From positions 7,316,001-7,380,000 of the forward strand of contig OZ245942.1 in NCBI GenBank assembly GCA_965230065.1: a stretch of DNA of 64,000 nucleotides, given 5' to 3'. Positions 7,662-15,898 of the stretch are shown here, piece after piece. The notes beneath the pieces were generated by a model. It was given only the letters and a program-made list of their open reading frames with translations. It ran no database searches and was not told the origin of the DNA. Source of the DNA: G965230065 sp965230065 (GTDB lineage Bacteria; Bacteroidota; Bacteroidia; Cytophagales; Cyclobacteriaceae). The first letter of the stretch is position 1. Each line of letters opens with the position of its first letter. The translations under genes were made by a program, and so were the position numbers.

Positions 7662-9575
7662 ATGAAGTTAGATTCTAAAATACCAGGTGGCCCGCTTGCC
7701 GATAAGTGGACCCAGCATAAATTCAACCTCAAACTTGTTAATCCTGCCAATAAGCGTAAATATGATATCATCGTTGTGGGTACCGGACTGGCCGGAGCCT
7801 CAGCCGCAGCTTCTTTGGCTGAGTTGGGGTATAACGTAAAATCTTTCTGTTTCCAAGATAGTCCCCGCAGGGCACACAGTATTGCAGCCCAGGGTGGTAT
7901 CAACGCGGCCAAAAACTATCAAAACGACGGAGATAGTATATTCCGCCTGTTTTACGATACCATCAAAGGGGGTGATTACCGCTCCCGGGAGGGCAATGTG
8001 TACCGGCTTTCTGAAGTAAGTGTAAATATCATTGACCAATGTGTGGCGCAAGGTGTTCCTTTTGCCCGGGAATATGGCGGGCTGCTGGCCAACCGCTCTT
8101 TTGGTGGTGCCCAGGTTTCCCGTACGTTTTATGCCCGGGGACAAACCGGACAGCAATTGTTATTGGGAGCTTACAGCGCATTGAGCCGACAGGTTGCCAA
8201 TGGCAAGGTAAAAATGTATCCCCGCACCGAAATGCTGGATCTGGTAATGGTAGATGGCCAGGCCAGAGGGATTGTTACCCGTAACCTCATCACCGGAGAA
8301 ATTGACACACATTCTGCACATGCCGTAGTGCTGGCTACCGGTGGTTATGGCAATGTGTTTTTCCTTTCAACCAATGCGATGGGTTCCAATACCACGGCTG
8401 CATGGAGGGCTCACAAGAAAGGGGCATTTTTTTCCAATCCTTGCTATACCCAGATTCACCCTACCTGCATTCCGGTAATGGGCGAACACCAGTCTAAACT
8501 TACTTTGATGTCCGAATCGTTGCGGAACGACGGGCGGGTATGGGTTCCCAAGAAAAAAGATGATGACCGTAAGCCCCAGGATATTCCTGAAGACGAAAGG
8601 GATTATTACCTGGAAAGAAAATACCCTTCTTTTGGCAACCTGGTACCCCGTGATGTAGCCTCTCGTAATGCGAAATATGTATGTGATGAAGGCCGGGGCG
8701 TGGGCCCTACAAAAAGAGCTGTTTATCTCGATTTTGCGGATGCCATCAAACGGGATGGGGAAGATACCATTTCTGCAAAGTATGGTAACCTCTTTGCGAT
8801 GTACGAGAAAATCACCGGGCAAAACCCTTACAAAACCCCAATGATGATTTACCCGGCTGTACACTACACCATGGGTGGCTTATGGGTTGATTACAACCTG
8901 ATGACCAATATTCCCGGCTTGTACAGTCTGGGTGAATGCAACTTCTCTGACCACGGAGCAAACCGCCTCGGAGCTTCTGCACTCATGCAGGGACTGGCCG
9001 ACGGTTACTTTGTTATTCCCTACACAATCGGAGACTATTTGGCAGGATTACCTTACGACAAAGTCCCGACTGACCATCCTGCTTTTAAAGAAGCAGAAGA
9101 AGGCGTTAAATCGCAAATAGATACGCTTTTAAATACAAAAGGAAAGCATACCGTAGACCATTTTCACAAAGAACTCGGAAAGGTAATGTGGGAATATTGT
9201 GGTATGTCACGCACGGCTGAAGGATTGAAAAAAGCAAAAGGCATGGTACAAGAGATCAGGAACTCCTTCTGGAAAGATGTGAAAGTGCTGGGAACGAATG
9301 AAGAACTGAACCAAACCCTTGAAAAAGCGGGCAGGGTGGCCGACTTCCTGGAATTAGGTGAGTTGATGATTGATGATGCCCTGCACCGGGATGAGTCTTG
9401 TGGCGGGCACTTCCGGGAAGAATACCAAACGCCTGAGGGGGAAGCAAAAAGGGACGATGAAAATTTCTCTTACGTGGCTGCCTGGGAATACCAGGGCCCT
9501 GGCAAAGACGAAAAGCTGAATAAAGAAGACCTGATTTTTGAAAATGTAAAACTTACACAAAGAAGCTATAAATAA
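7662..9575 (+). CDS. sdhA: Succinate dehydrogenase/fumarate reductase flavoprotein subunit
   Basis: The 637-residue catalytic subunit of complex II, oxidising succinate to fumarate with covalently bound FAD. The Rossmann motif 'DIIVVGTGLAGASAAASLAELG' lies near residues 34-55. The FAD-attachment region is 'RRAHSIAAQGGINAAKNYQNDGDS', with the conserved His in 'AHSIAAQGG'. 'YTMGGLWVDYNLMTNIPGLYSLGECNFSDHGANRLGASALMQGL' is the conserved C-terminal FAD-binding stretch. The long form with a short N-terminal extension is typical of Bacteroidota. It lies between sdhC and sdhB, 26 bases before sdhB. Secure. Confidence 0.96.
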   Translation: MKLDSKIPGGPLADKWTQHKFNLKLVNPANKRKYDIIVVGTGLAGASAAASLAELGYNVKSFCFQDSPRRAHSIAAQGGINAAKNYQNDGDSIFRLFYDTIKGGDYRSREGNVYRLSEVSVNIIDQCVAQGVPFAREYGGLLANRSFGGAQVSRTFYARGQTGQQLLLGAYSALSRQVANGKVKMYPRTEMLDLVMVDGQARGIVTRNLITGEIDTHSAHAVVLATGGYGNVFFLSTNAMGSNTTAAWRAHKKGAFFSNPCYTQIHPTCIPVMGEHQSKLTLMSESLRNDGRVWVPKKKDDDRKPQDIPEDERDYYLERKYPSFGNLVPRDVASRNAKYVCDEGRGVGPTKRAVYLDFADAIKRDGEDTISAKYGNLFAMYEKITGQNPYKTPMMIYPAVHYTMGGLWVDYNLMTNIPGLYSLGECNFSDHGANRLGASALMQGLADGYFVIPYTIGDYLAGLPYDKVPTDHPAFKEAEEGVKSQIDTLLNTKGKHTVDHFHKELGKVMWEYCGMSRTAEGLKKAKGMVQEIRNSFWKDVKVLGTNEELNQTLEKAGRVADFLELGELMIDDALHRDESCGGHFREEYQTPEGEAKRDDENFSYVAAWEYQGPGKDEKLNKEDLIFENVKLTQRSYK

Positions 9576-9601
9576 AGTTTCTTTAGCAAAAAAATATACA
9601 C

Positions 9602-10357
9602 ATGAAACTTACACTAAAAATCTGGAGACAACAAAATGCTAAATCCAAGGGCAAACTCAAAACCTACCAGGTTGATAATATTTCGCCAGACCAATCTTTC
9701 CTCGAAATGCTTGATGAGCTGAATGAAAGTTTGTTAGAGAAAGGAGAAGAGCCTGTGGAGTTTGACCACGATTGCCGGGAAGGCATTTGTGGGAGTTGTT
9801 CCCTTTATATTAATGGAAGGCCGCATGGCCCACAACAGGCCGCCACGGCTTGTCAGTTGCACATGCGCAGTTTCAAAGATGGGGACACGATTACCATCGA
9901 ACCCTGGCGTGCTAATGCTTTTCCGGTTATCAAAGATTTGGTAACAGATCGTAAAGCCTTTGACCGCATCATTCAGGCCGGGGGATATGTCTCTGTGAAT
10001 ACCGGTGGTGTACCCGATGCCAATGAAATCCCTATTCCGAAAAATATTGCGGATGAGGCTTTTAATGCCGCTACATGCATTGGCTGTGGGGCTTGTGTTG
10101 CCGCCTGTAAAAATGCCTCGGCTATGCTGTTTGTGAGTGCTAAAATTTCACAACTTGCCATGCTGCCCCAGGGAAAAGTAGAAAGAAAAGAAAGAGCGGA
10201 AAAAATGGTAGCGCAAATGGATGCCGAAGGTTTCGGCGCTTGCACAAATACTGGCGCCTGTTCTATTGAGTGCCCCAAGGAAATTAGTCAAACTAATATA
10301 GCCCGCATGAATCGGGAATATTTTGGTGCCAAGCTAAGTTCTGAAAAAGCACAATAA
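9602..10357 (+). CDS. sdhB: Succinate dehydrogenase/fumarate reductase iron-sulfur subunit
   Basis: A 251-residue electron-transfer subunit. Cys motifs appear in order: 'CREGICGSC' plus the later 'AATAC' for the [2Fe-2S] cluster; 'CIGCGACVAAC' for a [4Fe-4S] cluster; and 'CTNTGACSIECPKEI' for the remaining cluster ligands. It passes electrons from the SdhA flavin to the SdhC haem and quinone. Last gene of the operon, followed within about 20 bases by a perfect terminator hairpin. Secure. Confidence 0.95.
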   Translation: MKLTLKIWRQQNAKSKGKLKTYQVDNISPDQSFLEMLDELNESLLEKGEEPVEFDHDCREGICGSCSLYINGRPHGPQQAATACQLHMRSFKDGDTITIEPWRANAFPVIKDLVTDRKAFDRIIQAGGYVSVNTGGVPDANEIPIPKNIADEAFNAATCIGCGACVAACKNASAMLFVSAKISQLAMLPQGKVERKERAEKMVAQMDAEGFGACTNTGACSIECPKEISQTNIARMNREYFGAKLSSEKAQ

Positions 10358-10377
10358 GCATCAATATTATAATACAG

Positions 10378-10411
10378 AAAAAGCTTCGCACACCAACGCG
10401 AAGCTTTTTTT
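10378..10411 (+). terminator. Terminator of the sdhCAB operon
   Basis: A 12-base perfect stem: AAAAAGCTTCGC (10378-10389) pairs with GCGAAGCTTTTT (10398-10409), with an 8-base loop and a T-run. It lies between convergent genes. The A-run on its left side could give weaker termination of the minus-strand gene too. Confidence 0.9.
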
Positions 10412-10449
10412 ATAATTACAGCAACAGTATCATTCTAATTCCTTTATTT

Positions 10450-10833
10450 TCATTCGGTTTGTACTGCCATATACGCTGCTGCTACCTCAGTAAAACTTAA
10501 CGATCCATCATCATTGTCTAGCTTCACACGATAATAATTGATGCCTTTGGTAGGTTCAGAATGAGTAAAAGTGTAAGCAACGAATGCTTGTTCAGTATCA
10601 GTTGATTCTGGTGAACCCAGCGTTGTAAAATTTAACCCGTCAGTTGAATGCTCTATTACCAAAGAAGCAGCATTTAACTGAGTGCCTGCACGCAATATAA
10701 TTTCCACCTTCCCGTTTGCTGCCTTTACTTCAATCTCAAGGTTACCTTCAGTTGCATTGCTATCATCTGCCTGTGCTGGGCTTAACCCAAAAAGAAAAAA
10801 GCAGATGAGTAAAATGGTATGTATCGCCTTCAT
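10450..10833 (-). CDS. Small secreted protein resembling the domain that precedes T9SS sorting tails
   Basis: A 127-residue protein with a clear signal peptide (residues 1-22, 'ILLICFFLFGLSPAQA'). The mature part contains 'LVIEHSTDGLNFTTLGS', 'YTFTHSEPTKGINYYRVKLDNDDGSLSF'. This resembles the fibronectin-like module seen just before T9SS type A tails (compare 'FEVQRSVDGNSFQTIG' and 'YYRLKQIDFDGNYAYS' in the large protein ending at 27465). The sorting tail itself is missing, so the protein is probably released to the periplasm, or is a remnant of a longer protein. Function unknown. Confidence 0.72.
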   Translation of the reverse strand: MKAIHTILLICFFLFGLSPAQADDSNATEGNLEIEVKAANGKVEIILRAGTQLNAASLVIEHSTDGLNFTTLGSPESTDTEQAFVAYTFTHSEPTKGINYYRVKLDNDDGSLSFTEVAAAYMAVQTE

Positions 10834-11140
10834 ATTACTTGATTTTATTCTTTTCTTGAACTTATTCTATTTACTCGAAGGTTGTACCACAAACCATGAA
10901 CACTGGTGCTTAAGGCTGAAAACTTAAATTTAAACCATTGAATATCAAATAGTTATAAATTAAACCCTTACAAGCAGAAGAGTTGTTTCTTTGTGATATC
11001 CCAGCTTATTTTTTCTTTTATTTGGGAATTTATCCCAATTTGGGACATGTAAGATTTCGCCTTTGATTGAAAAAATTCTTGTAATAATTAAGTTATTTTG
11101 ATATATTTATGATATTATTATGATATCAAATCAATTCGTC
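10834..11140. other. Intergenic region upstream of the SPFH gene
   Basis: About 307 bases without a recognisable gene between two divergent genes. It contains the inverted repeat TTGGGA-ATTTA-TCCCAA around 11027-11043, followed by another TTTGGGA copy, which could be a small operator. Otherwise it is A+T rich. The possible promoter for the downstream gene is listed separately. Confidence 0.5.
11078..11109 (+). promoter_or_regulatory. Possible promoter of the SPFH / ribbon-helix-helix pair
   Basis: CTTG at 11078-11081 and TATATTTA at 11102-11109 (one mismatch to TAnnTTTG) are spaced by 20 bases. A transcript starting a few bases later would leave no leader for the ATG at 11120 but a short one for the ATG at 11141, which supports the later start. 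Confidence 0.35.
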
Positions 11141-11995
11141 ATGAATCAGGAAAAAGAAGTTAACCCAATTTCAGGCTATGTTATGTCTATTGTCGCACTA
11201 CTCGTGGTAGGAACAGGCTTTTTAGGAATTGTAATTACCGAACATCCTTTGGTGATTTTATTCACCAGCCTCAGCATACCATTCTTTATCAGGGGCTTTT
11301 TTATGGTATACCCCAATGGGTCTAAAGTTTTAGTTCTTTTTGGAGATTATGTTGGCACTGTGAAGAAAAATGGTTTTTTCTGGACTAACCCGTTTTATAC
11401 CCGGCAAAAAATATCTTTGCGGGCCAGAAACTTTGATAGCGAACGGGTTAAAGTGAACGACAAACTGGGCAATCCCATCATGATCAGTGTTATTTTGGTG
11501 TGGAAGGTAGAGAACACGTACAAAGCGGCTTTTGAAGTAGATAACTTTGAAAACTTTGTGAAAGTACAATCCGACGCAGCCGTCAGAAAGTTGGCTTACT
11601 CTTATCCTTATGATAACTTTGAAGATACCCATGAAATTACTTTGGTTTCAGGTGTAGATGAAGTAAATGATGCATTGGAACAACAACTGAGTGACCGCCT
11701 GGAAATTGCGGGTATTCATGTAATAGAAGCCCGAATTGGTTATTTGGCCTATTCCAATGAAATTGCCAGTGCTATGCTGAGGCGGCAACAGGCCACTGCC
11801 ATCGTAGCAGCACGTCATAAAATAGTAGAAGGAGCCGTAAGCATGGTAGAGATGGCATTGGACGATTTGTCTAAAAAAGAGATTATTGACATGGACGAGG
11901 AGAAAAAAGCCGCCATGGTAAGTAATTTGATGGTGGTGTTATGTGCAGATAAGGATGTTACCCCGGTGGTAAATTCCGGCACATTGCATCAATAA
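11141..11995 (+). CDS. SPFH/Band 7 domain membrane protein
   Basis: A roughly 284-residue protein with two adjacent N-terminal hydrophobic segments ('VMSIVALLVVGTGFLGIVIT' and 'LVILFTSLSIPFFIRGFFMV'). These are followed by an SPFH (stomatin/prohibitin/flotillin) domain: 'VLVLFGDYVGTVKKNGFFWTNPFY', 'ISLRARNFDSERVKVNDKLGNPIMISVILVWKVENTYKAAFEV', 'LAYSNEIASAMLRRQQATAIVAARHKIVEGAV'. SPFH proteins form membrane-bound oligomers that scaffold proteases or organise membrane patches; the partner here is unknown. It is followed after 16 bases by a tiny ribbon-helix-helix gene, so the two are probably co-transcribed. An ATG at 11120 is an alternative start. Confidence 0.86.
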   Translation: MNQEKEVNPISGYVMSIVALLVVGTGFLGIVITEHPLVILFTSLSIPFFIRGFFMVYPNGSKVLVLFGDYVGTVKKNGFFWTNPFYTRQKISLRARNFDSERVKVNDKLGNPIMISVILVWKVENTYKAAFEVDNFENFVKVQSDAAVRKLAYSYPYDNFEDTHEITLVSGVDEVNDALEQQLSDRLEIAGIHVIEARIGYLAYSNEIASAMLRRQQATAIVAARHKIVEGAVSMVEMALDDLSKKEIIDMDEEKKAAMVSNLMVVLCADKDVTPVVNSGTLHQ

Positions 11996-12011
11996 AAGAG
12001 GAAGGTATAGT

Positions 12012-12185
12012 ATGGCCAAGAAAAAGGCATTTGTATTGCGGGTGAACCCGGAAACGATGGAAGCGGTGGAAAAATGGGCCGCCGATGAATTCAGAAGTGT
12101 AAACGGACAATTAGAATGGATCATAGACAGGGCACTGAAAGAAACAGGGCGTAACCCGAAGAGAAAGAAAGAAGATAAAAAGTAA
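12012..12185 (+). CDS. Small ribbon-helix-helix (Arc-like) DNA-binding protein
   Basis: A 57-residue basic protein. After 'MAKKKAF' comes a beta strand ('FVLRVNPETMEAVEKWA') and two helices ('MEAVEKWAADEF', 'NGQLEWIIDRALKE'), the pattern of Arc/MetJ-type ribbon-helix-helix repressors with the loop 'SVNGQ' before the second helix. It ends in a Lys/Arg-rich tail. The start is 16 bases after the SPFH stop, with a purine-rich 'GAGGAAGG' just upstream acting as a good ribosome-binding site. It may autoregulate the pair. It resembles antitoxins in fold, but no toxin gene is visible. Confidence 0.8.
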   Translation: MAKKKAFVLRVNPETMEAVEKWAADEFRSVNGQLEWIIDRALKETGRNPKRKKEDKK

Positions 12186-12196
12186 ATGCATAGATT

Positions 12197-13039
12197 CTAA
12201 TTTGCTTTTATGATTGGAGTACCTCCGGTTGATTCACGATGCAGTTCAGTCAACTCTTTAAATTTGAGCAGTACCCTTTCATGATATTGATTAGAAACCA
12301 CATCTATCTTAGAAAGCAAATCAATAAATGGCAACTCTTCTGTTTTAATCTCTTTTTGCAGGTTAAAAAGTTCCCGGATAAAGTTGTCCCTTATTTGTTT
12401 TAATTCATAAAAAATTGCCAAAGAAGAAGGATGTTGTACACCCGGGGTTTGGTATTGCACTAAATAATGGTTGAAATGTTTATTAAATTTATTCAACTCA
12501 GTATGCACTTTTCCCAGCAAATAAGCCTTGTTTTCTTCTTCAACTTCTTTTTCTACAGCGTTAAACAATTCGGTATCCTCTGCACATTCATTATCAGTTT
12601 GGCTGTCAATTAATTCATTGGCTTCCTTAATTGCCAACATCAATGAAAGCTGGTTGGGATCTTTCTTATTTTGTTTCCTGCGTTTTTTTGTCCTCTTTTT
12701 AGGAGATTGTGGATTTGTATTCAGTTTTTTTTGAATATTCTGGACTTCATTAAAAATTGCCAGCAAAGGATTCCTGGTGTCATATTCCCGGTTTGGGTAA
12801 GCAACCTGGGCAGTGTAATTATTGGGGAGGATGGCTTTGGAAGGTGCTGAAATACTGGTAAGGCGAATAAGTTTTTCGTACACCCAATCATATACATGTT
12901 TTTTACCACATTCAAATAAGATGACCTCTTCTGTGGAAATGCCCAAAAGGATAGCAAATTCTATGACTGAGCATTTAAGTTCTTTTCTCTTTTCTACAAA
13001 ATAGCGGCTTCTTGGGGGGAGTGCAGCTTTTTCTTTCAT
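12197..13039 (-). CDS. Hypothetical protein with N-terminal Cro/C1-type helix-turn-helix
   Basis: A 280-residue protein. Residues about 14-60 ('EKRKELKCSVIEFAILLGISTEEVILFECGKKHVYDWVYEKLIRL') fit a Cro/C1-like helix-turn-helix. The middle is low-complexity and strongly basic (around residues 111-126, 'SPKKRTKKRRKQNKKD'). The rest is acidic and helical, probably coiled coil. No enzyme motif is seen. It converges with the SPFH/RHH pair, with only 11 bases between stops. A DNA-binding regulator is likely; its targets are unknown. Confidence 0.72.
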   Translation of the reverse strand: MKEKAALPPRSRYFVEKRKELKCSVIEFAILLGISTEEVILFECGKKHVYDWVYEKLIRLTSISAPSKAILPNNYTAQVAYPNREYDTRNPLLAIFNEVQNIQKKLNTNPQSPKKRTKKRRKQNKKDPNQLSLMLAIKEANELIDSQTDNECAEDTELFNAVEKEVEEENKAYLLGKVHTELNKFNKHFNHYLVQYQTPGVQHPSSLAIFYELKQIRDNFIRELFNLQKEIKTEELPFIDLLSKIDVVSNQYHERVLLKFKELTELHRESTGGTPIIKAN

Positions 13040-13488
13040 TTTATAAATTCATTGTATAGACAAACGAAAATTATTTTTTTTATAACAGTTGTAAACAAGA
13101 AAATTTATGAAAAAGTAATCTAACAGTTGCGTATTAGCAGGACTAAAATAATCCCACTCAATGAACTGCAATGAGAGTAATAAAAACGGAAAAAAGTAAG
13201 CCTGTTACTTCATATGGCCTGTGAATTTAACAAGTATTTGTCATCAAAAAAAATACAAATGTAATATGACTGCAAAATATTCTTATCAATAGAAAATTAA
13301 AAAAGAGAATTTCAAAAAACCTTGCGTGTACTTATTTTGACTGCATTCAAGGCATATGAAAATGCAATGCACTGGTTTACTGGCAAATAAAATAAAACAG
13401 CTAAAGTAATAATGAAGCTACTTTGTGCAGAAAAGTGACAAATACCTTCACAAAGCTTACATCTTGCCCCATTATTTTTTCCTGGGAT
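13040..13488. other. Gene-free A+T-rich region
   Basis: About 450 bases with no open frame longer than some 20 codons and no hairpin or repeat that stands out. It separates two minus-strand genes and presumably holds the promoter of the HTH gene that starts at 13039. Nothing else recognised. Confidence 0.6.
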
Positions 13489-14091
13489 TTATTTATAAAA
13501 CAAAGGTGAAAATGTTCTAATGACCCTGTCTATACCTTCCTCAGTCAATGAATAGTCTTTGTCAGACTGAACAACCCGGCCTGCATCCAGGTTTAACTTT
13601 ATGGAATGGGAAGGATTTTTCATGGCGGGAAGGTTTGTCATTTTTAGATATTTGGAAATTTCCCTCGTAGAAAATGTCCGTTGCGGAGAATTTTGCTGGA
13701 TAAATGCGCCGGCCAGCAATACCATATCTATGTCTTTGAAGTTAAACCTGTGGGCAATGATCATTTCTGAAATTTGATCAAAACTCAATTTCTCTAAAGC
13801 CTCAGCAATAGAAGTCGGATCATAAGCAGCACTTCCATTTTCTGATTTATGATCGGTTTCATGCGCCTCAGATCCATAATCATAAGCATACTCATCCAAA
13901 AACCTGATGTAGCCATTCACTACCGGTTCCATGCGCTTGATATAGTCTTCAGGCCCTGTAAGCTCAATTGCTATATTTGCCGTATTTCTTGAGAAATTAA
14001 TTTTAAAAACTACATCACTGTTTTTCTCAATATCATGCTCATTTTCTTCCAGTAAAGGCTGATACTGCTTATTTTTCTTATCGGGGGCCAT
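13489..14091 (-). CDS. Hypothetical protein with a probable C-terminal winged-helix region
   Basis: A 200-residue soluble protein with no recognised family. The N-terminal half carries 'DVVFKINFSRNTANIAIELTGPEDYIKRMEPVVNGYIRFLDEY'. The C-terminal half ('MVLLAGAFIQQNSPQRTFSTREISKYLKMTNLPAMKNPSHSIKLNLDAGRVVQSDKDYSLTEEGIDRVIRTF') reads like a winged helix: helix-turn-helix followed by a 'DYSLTEEG' wing, as in many transcription or mobile-element regulators. No signal peptide or membrane helix. Inference only. Confidence 0.65.
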   Translation of the reverse strand: MAPDKKNKQYQPLLEENEHDIEKNSDVVFKINFSRNTANIAIELTGPEDYIKRMEPVVNGYIRFLDEYAYDYGSEAHETDHKSENGSAAYDPTSIAEALEKLSFDQISEMIIAHRFNFKDIDMVLLAGAFIQQNSPQRTFSTREISKYLKMTNLPAMKNPSHSIKLNLDAGRVVQSDKDYSLTEEGIDRVIRTFSPLFYK

Positions 14092-14258
14092 TAGTTATGA
14101 TATTCTGATTTTCAAATAAGATCACCCTTAACATCCGATGAGGGCGTCATGAGATAAATGGAGAAAACCAAATATACTAATCAATACCCACTGAATATAT
14201 AAATGTTATCAAAATTTAATATTCCACTTTCTGCTCCTAATATTTTTATTACTTAACC

Positions 14259-15806
14259 TCAAAAAGCATTAGGATACCGGTAATCTCCGTACGGATACTT
14301 CACCGTTCGTTTCAGCGGAATTTGCATACCGTTGGTAGCTTCCATCCAATCGTATAAATCAACCACCATAGACCGGATGGTATCCTGTAATGAATTTTTG
14401 GTAATGAGGTTGTTCATTTCATGGGGGTCGCTTTCCAGGTTATAAAATTCATTTACATCCCACAGCCCGTGGTAGCGTATGTACTTGTAGCGGTCAGTGC
14501 GCACCCCGTGCATGGTGGGTGTTTGGGGGAAATCATATTCCCAGTAATATTCGTAGTAAACTTTGTCGCGCCAGTCGGCCACTTCTTCTCCTCTAAGGAG
14601 TGGCACATACGAACGTCCGTGCATGTGGTTAGGTGTTTGTAATCCGGCCAGTTCCATCACGGTAGGGCCAATGTCAATATTTTGTACCATTTTAGACACT
14701 TTGGTACCGGGCTGTATAATTTCAGGGCAGCGTGCCAGCATGGGTACGCGGAAAGAAGCTTCGTACATGTGCCGCTTGTCAATCAGTCCGTGCTCCCCAA
14801 AACAAAAACCATTATCACCCATATAAATGACCATGGTACTTTCAGCAAGTCCTTTCTCGTCCAGGTAGTCCAGCACCCGGCCAATTTCCCGGTCCATGCC
14901 TTTCAGTGCTTCGGTATACCGCCACACAATAGTATCCATATTAAACTTACCATGATAGGCATAATCTACACCATGCCAGCTGTACCGCTGTTCTTTCACC
15001 CAATCGGGAATACCTTCATAGTTGACATCCTCTCTGTTTTGGGGATGGTTTGGGTCTGTAATGTAATAAGATTCAGGCTTACCAATGGGCTTGCCGTGGT
15101 AATCATAATGGTCTGTTTTAGCCGGCGAAAAATCACCATGTACCGCTTTATGGGATAAGTACAAAAAGAAAGGTTTTTCATCATCCCGCTGCCCCATCCA
15201 ATCAATGGCAAAATCGGTGAGTAATGTAGAAATATAACTGCTATCGTTGTAGGTTTTGCGTTGGCCGTCAATGTTTAGGGTGGGGTTATAATAGTCCCCC
15301 TGCCCCCTGAAGCTCACCCAATGATCGAAGCCCGGGCGGGGCTGGTCACCTTTATCGCCCATATGCCATTTACCAATGAAAGCCGTTTCGTAACCAGCTT
15401 CCTGCAAATATCGCGGAAAATAAACCAGCCCTTCTGGTTCAGGGGCGTTGTTATCTACCACCGTGTGGGTGTGGGTGTACAACCCCGTGAGGATAGAAGC
15501 CCGGCTGGGCGAACAGAGGGAAGTAGATACAAAAGCATTTTCCAGGTGTGCCCCTTCCCTTGCCAGGCGGTCCAGGTTGGGCGTTTCCAGCCAAGGCACG
15601 TAGTTGTTCATAAAACTCATAAAATCGTACCGGTGGTCATCACTCAGGATGAAAATAACATTGCGGGGCTTTGCATCGGGAATGCGTTCAATTTCCAGTT
15701 GGTTGTTACTGGTTTCCTGCCTTACTTCCGGCTGTTGCTGACAGGCGAAAAAAGTTATGAAGGCTAGTAATGATAAAAGTAAGCTGATTTTTTGATATGG
15801 GTTCAT
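14259..15806 (-). CDS. Arylsulfatase-type sulfatase lipoprotein
   Basis: A 515-residue family S1 sulfatase. A lipoprotein signal peptide ends 'LLAFITFFAC', with the lipobox Cys at 21. The metal-binding 'VIFILSDDHRYDF' is followed by the formylglycine motif C-S-P-S-R with Cys98 ('STSLCSPSRASILTG'), then 'GKWHMGDKGDQPRPGFD', 'YLSHKAVHG' and 'MGDNGFCFGEHGLIDK'. The Cys must be oxidised to formylglycine; no maturase gene is in the window. Sequence style is like the glucosamine-6-sulfatase and heparan-type groups, but substrate cannot be fixed. It is the most downstream gene of a minus-strand cluster of glycan-active enzymes. Confidence 0.9.
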   Translation of the reverse strand: MNPYQKISLLLSLLAFITFFACQQQPEVRQETSNNQLEIERIPDAKPRNVIFILSDDHRYDFMSFMNNYVPWLETPNLDRLAREGAHLENAFVSTSLCSPSRASILTGLYTHTHTVVDNNAPEPEGLVYFPRYLQEAGYETAFIGKWHMGDKGDQPRPGFDHWVSFRGQGDYYNPTLNIDGQRKTYNDSSYISTLLTDFAIDWMGQRDDEKPFFLYLSHKAVHGDFSPAKTDHYDYHGKPIGKPESYYITDPNHPQNREDVNYEGIPDWVKEQRYSWHGVDYAYHGKFNMDTIVWRYTEALKGMDREIGRVLDYLDEKGLAESTMVIYMGDNGFCFGEHGLIDKRHMYEASFRVPMLARCPEIIQPGTKVSKMVQNIDIGPTVMELAGLQTPNHMHGRSYVPLLRGEEVADWRDKVYYEYYWEYDFPQTPTMHGVRTDRYKYIRYHGLWDVNEFYNLESDPHEMNNLITKNSLQDTIRSMVVDLYDWMEATNGMQIPLKRTVKYPYGDYRYPNAF

Positions 15807-15898
15807 GTGTTTTTTTTATGGTTTTAATAGGTTAGTCGGATATTACGCAAGTGAGCTTTTAGCTGCAAGCTATGCATACAGTAAATTAAAAAATCAAG

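Noticed and set aside
8367..8864. Minus-strand frame of 165 codons inside sdhA
   Set aside because: It is a shadow of the strongly conserved flavoprotein gene; no independent signal supports it.
12012..12185. Toxin-antitoxin pair containing the ribbon-helix-helix protein
   Set aside because: No small toxin gene is adjacent; the neighbour is a 284-residue SPFH protein.
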